A stretch of 64,000 nucleotides of DNA, taken from the NCBI GenBank assembly GCA_949751835.1, contig CATKHK010000043.1, positions 186,001-250,000 on the forward strand, read 5' to 3'. The translations under genes and the position numbers were made by a program. The stretch comes from Blepharisma japonicum. Taxonomy: Eukaryota; Ciliophora; Heterotrichea; Heterotrichida; Blepharismidae. Below are positions 54,723 to 64,000 of this stretch, piece after piece. Each line of letters begins with the position of its first letter. The first letter of the stretch is position 1. The notes under the pieces were generated by a model that saw only the letters and a program-made list of their open reading frames with translations, did not search any database and had not been told where the DNA came from.

Positions 54723-57700
54723 AATTAAATTATAAAAAATAATCATTCGTTTTATAATGCTAAACAATTAATTATTTTTTGTTAATGATATCAAGCACAC
54801 GCCTTTCTTTGATTTTATTCACATCAACTCCTGTTTTTTTCTTCATGAAGTTCGTTTGCAGATCTCTATATTTTGGGACTAAAGCTGCTTTTTCAGGAGG
54901 GTTTTGAGGTTCTTTAGCAGCAGGCTTTATTGGCAGCTTATTACTTTGATGATTACTTTTTGGCATGATAATCCTAGATTGAACTTCGCTTCAGCTGCTA
55001 CACTCATAAAACATATTTCTTTCTCTAAACGATTCGATTAACTTTTCCCAAAGCTCGTTTCTTTGCAAGCACTCTGCCTTCCCTATAATCCATAGCCCGA
55101 ATTTCGCTCTTGTAATAGCGACATTCATTCTTCTATAATCTGACAAGAATCCAACTGAATTTCCTGATCTTACAGCTGAAAACAGAATTAAATCTTTTTC
55201 TCGGCCTTGAAACCCATCTACAGTATTAACTTCAATATCAGATTTTCAATCATTTTCATATTTGTCAAATAATAGCTCTCTTATGAGTTTAGCTTGTTTT
55301 TTATATGGTGTGATAACCCCTATATTTAATTTCATTGTGTGTATACAGGAAAAATGATTATAAATTGCAATGATAAATTTTGCTTCATTTATATTTTCTA
55401 TACTGGTATCTTCATTAGTTCTGGACTCAAAAGAGGTTTTTAGGTTAAAGAAAATGACTTCTTGAGCAGGCATCCAGTAGGGTTTTTCACGATTGTCTAA
55501 TTCTTCTGCGACTTGAAGTCTGCCTTCATAGAAATAAAGTGATGGGAAGCAACAAATTTCTTTGGTCATTCTATATTGGATTTCAAGCATAATTACTTCT
55601 GCACCACCTTGCATAAGCCTTTCAAAAAGAGATCGGTTGTAGAGAACATTTTGAGAATTTGGGCAAAAAGTTGTGGCTGGAAGTTGCCGAGGATCTCCTA
55701 CCAATACAGCATGCTTTGCTTTGTATTGGAGAGGAATCAGAGTGCTTAATTCTATACTTTGGCAAGCTTCATCTATCAGCACGTAATCAAAATCATGAGG
55801 AATAGCTTGAATTTCTTTAGATCCAGCCCCACTAAGTGTGCAAAATATTAAATCAGCTTTACTTAAAATTTCTAGTTCTATCAGTTTTCTTCTATCTTTA
55901 TACTTATCTCTGTTTTGTTTAATTCTATACATGCTACTTTTTAGCATTTTTTGTTCCTTAGTAATTTTTTCTATTTCCTTTTTGTTTCCTTTTTTTTCAA
56001 GTCATTTAACTCTTTTTTCAGCATTGTTAATTTTTTTTTTAATTTCGTTTAGCTCTTCTTCTTGATCAATTAACCCTTCTATTTGAAATCTTCCAGAGAC
56101 TAAATTGCCTAGCATGATGTTTTGCACAGATTTTGGTGGTTCTCTGACATCATTAGGGTTTTTCTGTCGAAGCTCAAGATGCTGAGAATTAAAATGCCCA
56201 GTGCGAACTAATAAAAGGTCGTTTCTTTTATTTCCTGTTTCGTTGAATAATCCTTGCTCTATTGCTCTACAAGCCAGTTCATCAATGGCTGCATTGCTAG
56301 GTGCGCATATTAAGAGACGTGGTTTTTCACCTGAGTTAGTTTTTGATAGTAAAAATGATGACATGATGCCTAATAATGTTTGAGTTTTTCCAGTCCCTGG
56401 AGGTCCTTGCAAGAGTGTAATACCAGTGGTTTTACTGCAGATTTTTTGAATAGCGTCATATTGAGATGCATTATAAAATCTTTCAATATTTCTAAAATAG
56501 TTTGCTGGGGCACAAGGAATGCTTGTCAAGCTCCTTTTTGTAGGATTCATTATAAATTCATTAAGTTCCAAAAATTCGGCAAGCTTTATCATCCTAAACT
56601 CTCTTATTAATGTTGATAGAGAATCAACATAAATCGCATTGAAAGGTTTTGAGAATTCAATGTCTTCCAGCTTTTTTAGTTTTGCTTTTAGCTTCCAGCT
56701 GCTATTGGAGTTTTCTCGTTCGCAGACACCAAAAAAATATGTAGGCTCCAGATTAAGAAGTTCATCAAAAGATTTTGGGATAGCTTTGCTTTCTTCTAAA
56801 GAGAAAATCAGCACCAAATCATCATGCTTAAGAGAATGGTAAAATGAAAATTCTCCTCCTCTTTTTTCTTCTCCTGGAACTATAAATCCATAGTCTCCTT
56901 TTTCACATTGAGGGATAAGTTCTAAAATATGGCATGAAGAAAAATTTGCCTGACTTAAAGCACAAAAAATAAGGGATTTAAGCTCATCACAAAAAGCAGG
57001 GAAAAATGATTCTTTATAAAATTTCCCATTTTTAAATTCTAATGGAATTTGTGTGTTAGCTAAAAAGTGACCTTCTAAGCTATGCAGATCAAGACTAAGC
57101 ACAAAGCTATAAAATTCTTCAATAGAAAATCGGTTGCAATGCCTTATATTTTTTTCACTTACTTCTAACTGAGACTGGATTCATTCTTCTGACACACTTT
57201 CAGGAGCATACTTAGTTTCCTCTTGAAATTCTTTTTCTTGATATCGCTTATTTCTGGGATCTTCTTTTTGCTTTTTTTCTCTTTCCTTTTTGTCTGTTTC
57301 TTGTCTCATAAAATCATTGAGATTCAACATCCCAACTTTTTGCTTTTTAATAATTTTATCGTTTTCTTCTATTTCTTTTCTTTCTCTTTTGGTTGGGATT
57401 TCTGGTTTCTGGAGTGTATTTTGTTTCCACGCTAATAGCTTGTTAAGTGCACATTCTTCAGATGTTTTCTTAGCATATGTATTTCAAAATGGATATTGAG
57501 GTTTTTTAATTCCTATATCAATATGGGGACTAGCTCTAGATAAAATAAGCGATTTGTGTTCAGCTTGAGATCCAGGCTCAATATATTTTTTTGGATATGG
57601 AGCTGGAGGAGGTTCATATCAATCATCAAGTGAAACATCGCCCTCATTATCATTATGTAATTCCTTGAGCCTCTCTGAAATTGAGTTAAGAAAAGAAGTA

Positions 57701-57968
57701 GATTTTATAGTGATTTTAGGGCTTGAAGTAATAGGCTTTTCAGTTGGCTTTAAGTATGATTTAGTTGCAACTTTGGGATTTGGACTCTCAGTAAGATCAA
57801 CAAATTTTTTTGTGAGAGGATCTGATCTTAAATCTTCTGTTAAGTCTACAACACAAGAATTTTTCATTTTTGAAGATTATGATGCAATAGCTAAATGGGG
57901 GAATTTAAAAAATTTATTTAATAAATTAATTTAATAGTAAGTTTAATTTAATAGTAAAATTTAACTTA
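54111..57968. repeat. Tandem segmental duplication, unit A
   Basis: About 3.86 kb containing the last 600 nt of the PGAP1-like gene and the whole Sen1-type helicase gene A. The same sequence order recurs from 57969. Identity is high over the helicase core and lower over the N-terminal region and spacers. The limits are judged by eye from matching flanks (ATTAATGG at both left ends). Confidence 0.85.
54772..57867 (-). CDS. SEN1: Sen1/senataxin-like SF1B helicase, copy A
   Basis: A 1031-residue protein, one uninterrupted frame with six TGA as Trp. An N-terminal region (~1-260) is polar, followed by a coiled stretch and a long N-terminal domain. The helicase core has Walker A QGPPGTGKTQT (about residue 488), Walker B YVLIDEACQS (about 700), motif III VLVGDPRQLPAT, motif V VDGFQGREKDLI and motif VI RRMNVAITRAKFG (about 920), the Upf1/Sen1 family pattern. 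Such helicases unwind RNA:DNA hybrids and help end transcription. Residues 6-12 (VVDLTED) and 22-28 (FVDLTES) look like SUMO-interacting motifs. A basic C-terminal tail of ~60 residues is present here but cut off in copy B. Convergent with PGAP1, stops 49 nt apart. Confidence 0.92.
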
Positions 57969-58577
57969 ATTAATGGATTTTTAGAATATGACAAAGTTCG
58001 TAATGTGGATTTAAAACTGGGAATTGTTGGTATATTATATATTCATGTTATGGGATTAAGATTATTTGCGTTTTTCAGAGGCTTATTCAATATTTTAAAA
58101 TGCTTTAGTCATATACCGTTTGTAATGATTCCAAAACAGCTTCTCTTGTATAACTTTTTAATTAGTCCATTGATTTATTACTATCCATGGCCAGTTAGCC
58201 AATTTTTGCTCTTATAAACTAGAAATCTGCTATTTCAAGCCAAAATTCTATGAAGAGATGCTTTTTTTCTCATTCGCATTGTTTAATTTTACATTTTTTA
58301 GACAAACTGACTGGTATATTGAAATGCAAGATTATGGGGTAATTGATAAGATTTCTATATGAGATGCTTTTAATATTATTTCCTATTTATTTTTTGTATT
58401 TATTCTTGCTTATTCACAAGAATACCTAATATAAAATACGATCTTTTAATAATCGCATTTTATGTTGGCTGTTGTGTTCAAGACATTTTATACCGCATTA
58501 ATCTCTTTTTAGGCATATCTTGCATTTGGTTAGGATTTAGGACTATTTTCGCAAAAAAAGACAAAACAAAAGAATAA
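57969..58577 (+). pseudogene. Truncated, frameshifted copy of the PGAP1 3' end
   Basis: It matches 54111-54722 almost base for base (VDLKLGIVGILYIHVMGLRL against VNLKLGIIDILYIHAMGLGL). There is no upstream part and no start codon. A frameshift after the YYPWPV motif leads to TAA at about 58216, and later changes break the frame further, so the piece is a dead passenger of the helicase duplication. Confidence 0.9.
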
Positions 58578-58627
58578 AATTAAAATATAAAAATAAGTAT
58601 TTTGTTTTATAGTGCTAAACAACAAAT

Positions 58628-58799
58628 TATTTTTTGGTAATTAATAAATCACACACCCATCATTTATTTTATTCGCATCAACTCCTGTTTTTTTCTTCAT
58701 GAAGTTCGTTTGCAGATCTCTATATTTTGGGACTAAAGCTGCTTTTTCAGGAGGTTTTTGAGATTCTTAAGTGGCAGACTTTATTTGTAAATTATTATT
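58628..58799 (-). pseudogene. Former C-terminal tail of helicase copy B
   Basis: This DNA still matches the last ~57 codons of copy A (the region around MKKKTGVD remains recognisable) but lies after the new TAA at 58800-58802. It is noncoding remnant of the tail. Confidence 0.82.
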
Positions 58800-61664
58800 T
58801 TAATGATTACTTTTTGGCATAACAATCCTAGATTGCACTTCGCTTCAGCTGTTACACTCATAAAACATATTTCTTTCTCTAAACGATTCGATTAACTTTC
58901 CCCAAAGCTCGTTTCTTTGCAAACATTCTGCTTTCCCTATAATCCATAGCCCGAATTTCGCTCTTGTAATAGCGACATTCATTCTTCTATAATCTGACAA
59001 GAATCCAACTGAATTTCCTGATCTTACAGCTGAAAACAGTATTAAATCTTTTTCTCGGCCTTGAAACCCATCTACAGTATTAACTTCGATGTCAAATTTC
59101 CAGTAACGCCCATATATATCAAATAATAGCTCTCTTATAAGTTTAGCTTGTTTTTTATATGGAGTAATAATCCCTATATTTAATTTCATTCTGTGCATAC
59201 AGGAAAAATGATTGTAAATTTCGACAATAAATTTTGCTTCATTTATATTTTCTATACTGGTATCTTCATTAGTTCTGGACTCAAAAGAGGTTTTTAAGTC
59301 AAAGAAAATGACTTCTTGAGCAGGCATCCAGTAGGGTTTTTCACGATTGTCTAATTCTTCTGCGACTTGAAGTCTGCCTTCGTAGAAATAAAGTGATGGA
59401 AAACAGCAAATTTCTTTGGTCATTCTGTATTGGATTTCAAGCATAATTACTTCTGCACCACCTTGCATAAGCCTTTCAAAAAGAGATCGGTTGTAGAGAA
59501 CATTTTGAGAATTTGGGCAAAAAGTTGTGGCTGGAAGTTGCCGAGGATCTCCTACCAATACAGCATGCTTTGCTTTGTATTGGAGAGGAATCAGAGTGCT
59601 TAACTCTATACTTTGGCAAGCTTCATCTATCAACACATAGTCAAAATCATGAGGAATAGCTTGAATTTCTTTAGATCCAGCCCCACTAAGTGTGCAAAAT
59701 ATTATATCAGCTTTACTTAAAATCTCCATCTCTTTTGCTTTTCTTCTATCTCTATACATGTCTCTGTTATGCTTAATTCAAAGCATATTACTTGTTAATT
59801 CTTTTTTATCTGAAGTACTTTTTTCGATTTGATTTTTGCTTCCATTTTTTTCTAATCATTTAACGCTTCTTTCAGCATTATTTAATTTTTTTTTAATCTC
59901 ATTTAGCTCTTCTTCTTGATCAATTAATCCTTCGATTTTGAACCTTCCAGAGACTAAATTACCTAGCATAATATTTTGTACTGATATTGGCGGCTCTCTA
60001 AGATTATTATGGTTTTTCTGTCGAAGCTCAAGATGTTGAGAATTAAAATGCCCAGTGCGGACTAATGAAAGGTCGTTTCTTTTATTTCCTGCTTCGTTGA
60101 ATAATCCTTGCTCTATAGCTCTACGAGCCAGTTCATCAATGGCTGCATTGCTAGGTGCGCATACTAGGAGACGTGGTTTTTCACCTGAGTTAGTTTTCGA
60201 TAGTAAAAATGATGACATGATGCCTAATAATGTTTGAGTTTTTCCAGTTCCTGGCGGTCCTTGCAAGAGCGTAATACCAGTGGTTTTACTGCAGATTTTT
60301 TGAATAGCGTCACATTGAGATGCATTATAAATTCTTTTAATGCTTCTAAAATAATTTGATGGAGCACGAGGAATGCTTGTCAAGCTTTTTTTGGTAGGAT
60401 TCATTATAAATTCACTAAGTTCCAAAAATTCTGCAAGCTTTATCATCCTAAACTCTCTTATTAATGTTGATAGAGAATCAACATAAATTACATTGAAAGG
60501 CTTTGAGAATTCAATTCCTTCTAATTTTTCTAATTTTGCTTTTATCATCCAGCTGCTATTAAAATTTTCTCGTTCACAGACACCAAAAAAATATATAGGC
60601 TCCAGATTGAGAAGCTCAGCAAAAGAGGCTGGAATGATTTTGCTTTCTTCTAAAGAGAAAACTAGCACTAAATCATCATGCCTAAGAGAATTGTAAAATG
60701 AAAATTCTCCTTCTCTTTTTTCTTCTCCTGGAACTATAAACCAATAGTCTCCTTCCTCATATTGAGGGATAAGTTCTAATATAGAGCATGAAGAAAAATT
60801 CACATAGCCTAAAGCACAGGAAATAAGGGATTTAAGCTCGTCACAAAAGGCTGGGAAAAATGATTCTTTATAAAATTTCCCATTTTTAAATTCCAGTGGA
60901 ATCTGTGTGTTAGCTAAAAAGTGGCCTTCTAAGCTATGTATATCAAGACTAAGCACAAAGCTATAAAATTCTTCAATAGAAAATCGATTGTAAATCCTTA
61001 TATTTTTTTCATTTGCTTCTAATTGAGATTGAATTTTATCTTTTGTCACACTTCCAGACACATGCTTAGTTTCCTCTTGAAATTCTTTTTCTTGATATCC
61101 ATTATTTCTGGGTTCTTCATTTTTTTCTCTTTTCTTTTTGTACACTTCTTGCTCCATAAAATCATTAAAATTTAGCATCCAAAGTTTTTGCTTTTTCATC
61201 ATTTTATCATTTTCTTCTATTTCTTTTCTTTCTCTTTTGGCTGGGATTTCCAGTTTCTGGAGTGTATTTTGTTTCCATCGTAATAGTCTGTTATGCACAC
61301 ATTCTCTAAATGTTTTCCTATAATATTTATTTCAAAATAGATATTGTGCTTTTTTAATTCCTACATCAATAGGGGGACCCATCCTAGAAAAAATAAGCGA
61401 TTTGTCCTCAGCTTGAGATACAGGCTTTGGATATGAAGCTGGAAGAGGCTCATGTCAATCATCAAGTGGCATGTCGCCCTCATTATTATGCAATTTTTTG
61501 ATCCTCTCTGAAATTGAATTAAGAAAAGAAGCAGATTCTATATTGGTTTTAGGACTTGAAGTAATATGATTTTCAATTGGCTTTAAGTATGATTTATTTC
61601 CAATTTTGGGATTTGGATCAGATTTTAAATCATCTGTTAAGTCTACAACACGAGAATTTTTCAT
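58800..61664 (-). CDS. SEN1: Sen1/senataxin-like SF1B helicase, copy B (C-terminally truncated)
   Basis: A 954-residue paralogue of copy A with all helicase motifs intact (QGPPGTGKTQT, VLIDEACQS, GDPRQLPAT, VDGFQGREKDL, RRMNVAITRAK) and five TGA as Trp. The N-terminus has one SIM-like motif (VVDLTDD) where copy A has two, owing to a short deletion, and the linker between the two helicase halves differs strongly. A CAA to TAA change after SNH removes the basic tail. The frame is otherwise clean over nearly 3 kb, so it is probably still functional or very young. Confidence 0.9.
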
Positions 61665-62400
61665 TTTGATGATTATTATGCAATAGCTAAATGGGGGAAT
61701 TTATAAAATTTATCTAATAAACTAATTTAATAGTAAAATTCAACTTAGCCGAAATTAAACATAAATATGTGTTTATGAATCCGCCAAATGAAATAAATAC
61801 ACATGAAACTATGCCTCGCTATATTGAGTCGATTTGAATTTCTTTAAAAACAATCTAATAAAAGATAAACCTTGAGATATAAGCTTATGCCATATATAAA
61901 AATTATTGAAGATATAGTAGTAATCGAAGTCTGTAAACAAATCAGCTTTTTCTTAAATTTTAAGATGCATATTTTAAGAGTATGAATGGAAGTTAAAAAT
62001 AATAATTAGAAGCTAGTTTTAAAAAAAATTATCTAAATTCGAAACATCTTGGTGGGTAGCACTTGACTTTTATTATAAAGTTTGAGCTTTTTATGAGATT
62101 CTTCAATACTAGTTTACATAACACTTGAGTATATGCAGATCCGTAAAAAAGACACAGGATAAGCATATAAATAAGAAAAATATAGTTATAACTTTCTTTC
62201 ATGAAATAAAAGAGGAGTATTCAATTGATTTTATGATAAGAAATCAATATATCTTTATCAATAAATATTGGGAAAAAAAATTAAGTATAATTAATATGGG
62301 GAAGAGAGATGAGAGAATGCTCGCCTTATGAAATATTAAAAATGGCAAATAGCTAATAAAATGCTGTGTTTTCTTAATCTTTTATAATAATTTAGACTTA
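61665..62400. other. Intergenic, 736 nt
   Basis: The first ~80 nt still belong to the duplication; the rest is AT-rich unique DNA upstream of helicase copy B and downstream of the polymerase gene. A 68-codon plus-strand frame at 62125-62331 has no supporting features and I do not call it. Confidence 0.5.
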
Positions 62401-64000
62401 TTATTTTCTTGCGAAAAAATGATCCAAAGTCAACCCTTTATTCGTTTTTTTATTTTTATTTCCAAAATCCAGTGAGGTTGATTTTCTTTTTTCTCCATCT
62501 TCTCCATGACAGTTTGCTATATGAATATTCATCCTATATTCACTCATAGTATATCACTCTCCACAATTAGGGCACTGCAACCTCATCAACTTAACTCCGC
62601 TTGGTTTAGGCTCTTCATTATCCATTTTATCAGGCTTTATTGTAGTATGGAGAAAAGAATTCACAAACTCTTCTTTCGATGTTTTTTGCTGAGGCTCAGA
62701 GATTGATCTATTATTTTGGCTTTTTCTTTTCTGCCTTCCATAGCTTAAATTATTTGCTTTTAACCCTAATAATCTGATTTGGCCAATTGGAGATAGTAGC
62801 TCTAGCTGTTTTAAAGCTAGTTTTGTTATATCTTCAAGTTTATGAATAAACTTTTTTGATGTTTCGGATCTATTTATAACTTCATAATTCAAGGTTTTTA
62901 TAGTTACTGTTAGGTTTTTGCATTCAGCATCTTTTTCTGCTAATTCTTTTGCTATTGTTTCACAAAATAATTTTAATTTTTCTTCAATTTCTTGTAAATT
63001 GCCATTAGGAGGAAATGTCCTAGAAATACTAATACTTTTGTGCTCTTCTGATGCAGACTGAGGATGATGGGTTGCCCCTAATCCCAAAGCAGATTTTAAT
63101 AAAAATACAAGAGAAGTTTCATTGAAAACAAAGCTGATTTCTAGTTTTTTCTTTAAAATATCTTGGCATTTTTTGACCCCAAGCTCATTTAATAATTTTT
63201 CTAGCACTTTTCCACATCCAGGGACTTTTCTGACATTTTGTTTTTCAATAAAATCTATAATAGCTGCCTTTTCTGGCTGTAAATAAAATTGTCCATTCGG
63301 CTTATTTATTTCTGTTGCCATTTTTGCCAGTAGTTTATTACTTGCGATTCCTGCTGATGCTGTAAGTTGAGTGCTAGTGAAAATTTTTTCACGAATTTCG
63401 TTTGCTAGAGCTTGTCTGCCTTCATGAGTATCTAGCCCTCTATCTTTAAGCACAGGAGTTACCCATAAGCTGGCTTCATCCAGTCCAAGACTTTCAAAAT
63501 TTTGGTCATATTCTTTAAAAATTTCTCTGATTTTTTCACCTTCATAATGATATTTACTAAAATTTGCAGGAACAAATATAAGATCTGGGCACAATCTTTG
63601 ACCAATAAAGCCTGGCATAGCACTTCTTACTCCAAATCTTCTAGCTATATAATTTGCTGTAGCAATCATTTGGTAATCACCTACAGCAACAGGTTTATCA
63701 GCTAGTTCAGGATTATCCCTTATTTCTACAGAAGCATAAAACATATCCATATCAATATGAATCCAAGTTTCTGATAATTCTCTTTCTTTTTCATAGTCTC
63801 TGAGCTTTTGATCAATTTCATCTGATCGCAATTTGACATATCTTGGACCTTTTGCTATATTTTTCTGGATTTCGTTTTTCATTGAGTTTGCTTTCTTTCT
63901 TATTTGGTCAGCTTTATGCTGCTCATGTTTGAAATAATCAGTGTTTTTGGAAGCTTCATAAATGATTCTGTCAATTTTGTCACGATTTATACCTTTCATG
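62401..64000 (-). CDS. POLK: DNA polymerase kappa (Y family), 5' end possibly beyond the window
   Basis: At least 532 residues from an ATG at 63999, which may be internal: human Pol kappa has more residues before the matching block (MKGINRDKIDRIIYEASKN). Catalytic palm: HIDMDMFYASVE (metal Asp and steric-gate Tyr) and LGLDEASLWV (catalytic Asp-Glu). Also FGVRSAMPGFIGQRLCPDL, the little finger, and helix-hairpin-helix-like KVPGCGKVLEKLLNELG. One TGA is Trp in a C2HC finger (LQCPNCGEWYTM...HIANCHG), likely a ubiquitin-binding UBZ. The last residues KGLTLDHFFARK match a PCNA-interacting PIP box, as in the C-terminus of animal Pol kappa. It performs translesion synthesis past damaged bases. Confidence 0.93.

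Larger units (their letters stand above)
57969..61747. repeat. Tandem segmental duplication, unit B
   Basis: The downstream copy, about 3.78 kb, holding a degenerate PGAP1 3' end and helicase copy B. It continues past the copy B start into noncoding DNA that matches unit A (GCAATAGCTAAATGGGGG occurs in both) and loses similarity around 61747. Right limit is approximate. Confidence 0.8.

Noticed and set aside
58005-58217. A short membrane protein gene
   Set aside because: It is the copied 3' part of the PGAP1 gene without start or N-terminal domains and with frameshifts.
62125-62331. A 68-codon plus-strand frame next to the duplication
   Set aside because: No domain, AT-driven composition, and no similarity to any neighbour.
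1-64000. Chromosome ends or telomere repeats at either edge
   Set aside because: No C/A- or G/T-rich tandem hexamers or heptamers at either end; both edges cut through genes.

Overview
The window is macronuclear-type DNA from a ciliate, most likely a heterotrich of the Blepharisma type. Three things point there. (1) About 60 in-frame TGA codons fall where the protein needs tryptophan, including invariant Trp positions in a protein kinase, a response regulator and Myb repeats, while every complete gene ends in TAA or TAG. (2) The only introns found are three 15-nt introns with nearly the same sequence (GTAANNTTTATTTAG). (3) Gene content is ciliate-like: outer-dynein-arm docking protein, PKG with four cyclic-nucleotide domains, membrane hybrid histidine kinase, divergent H3/H4, many small coiled-coil proteins. 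All gene models below read TGA as Trp.

Layout. 1-9776: the 5' part of an unknown gene, then one very long gene (2866 aa) for a polycystin-1-like surface protein whose ectodomain carries about 49 tandem Cys-pair repeats. 10544-13321: tandem pair of MFS transporters sharing an intron position. 14136-19927: hybrid histidine kinase, an unknown protein, a C2-PX protein, a probable myristoylated protein and a small coiled-coil gene with an intron. 19951-25614: Sec14-like protein with a CaaX end, RPA2 and an unknown gene 7 nt apart, divergent histone H4/H3, a coiled-coil gene. 25633-33668: SIAH-like E3, PKG, FAM135-type lipase, R2R3-like Myb. 33968-36262: tandem pair of astacin-type metalloproteases with Cys-rich tails. 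36610-46792: ODAD1-like docking protein, ciliate proteins of unknown function, an FCP1/SCP-type phosphatase, coiled-coil genes and a caprin-like acidic/RG-rich protein. 46965-47036: tRNA-Pro(AGG). 47286-50616: tandem single-repeat Myb pair and an ankyrin-bromodomain fusion. 51252-64000: arrestin-like protein, PGAP1-like GPI-inositol deacylase, then a roughly 3.8-kb tandem duplication carrying the PGAP1 3' end plus a Sen1-type helicase, and finally DNA polymerase kappa running off the right edge.

The genes do not form a single pathway. They fall into eukaryotic housekeeping and signalling groups: chromatin (H3, H4, bromodomain, Myb proteins), genome maintenance (RPA2, Pol kappa, Sen1 helicases), cyclic-nucleotide, lipid and phosphorelay signalling, GPI and lipid metabolism, and cilia. 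Local tandem duplication is the dominant evolutionary mark (MFS, astacin, Myb and Sen1 pairs). Gene packing is tight, with same-strand gaps as short as 7, 17, 23 and 49 nt. The most unusual single object is the Cys-pair repeat array of the 1176-9776 gene.
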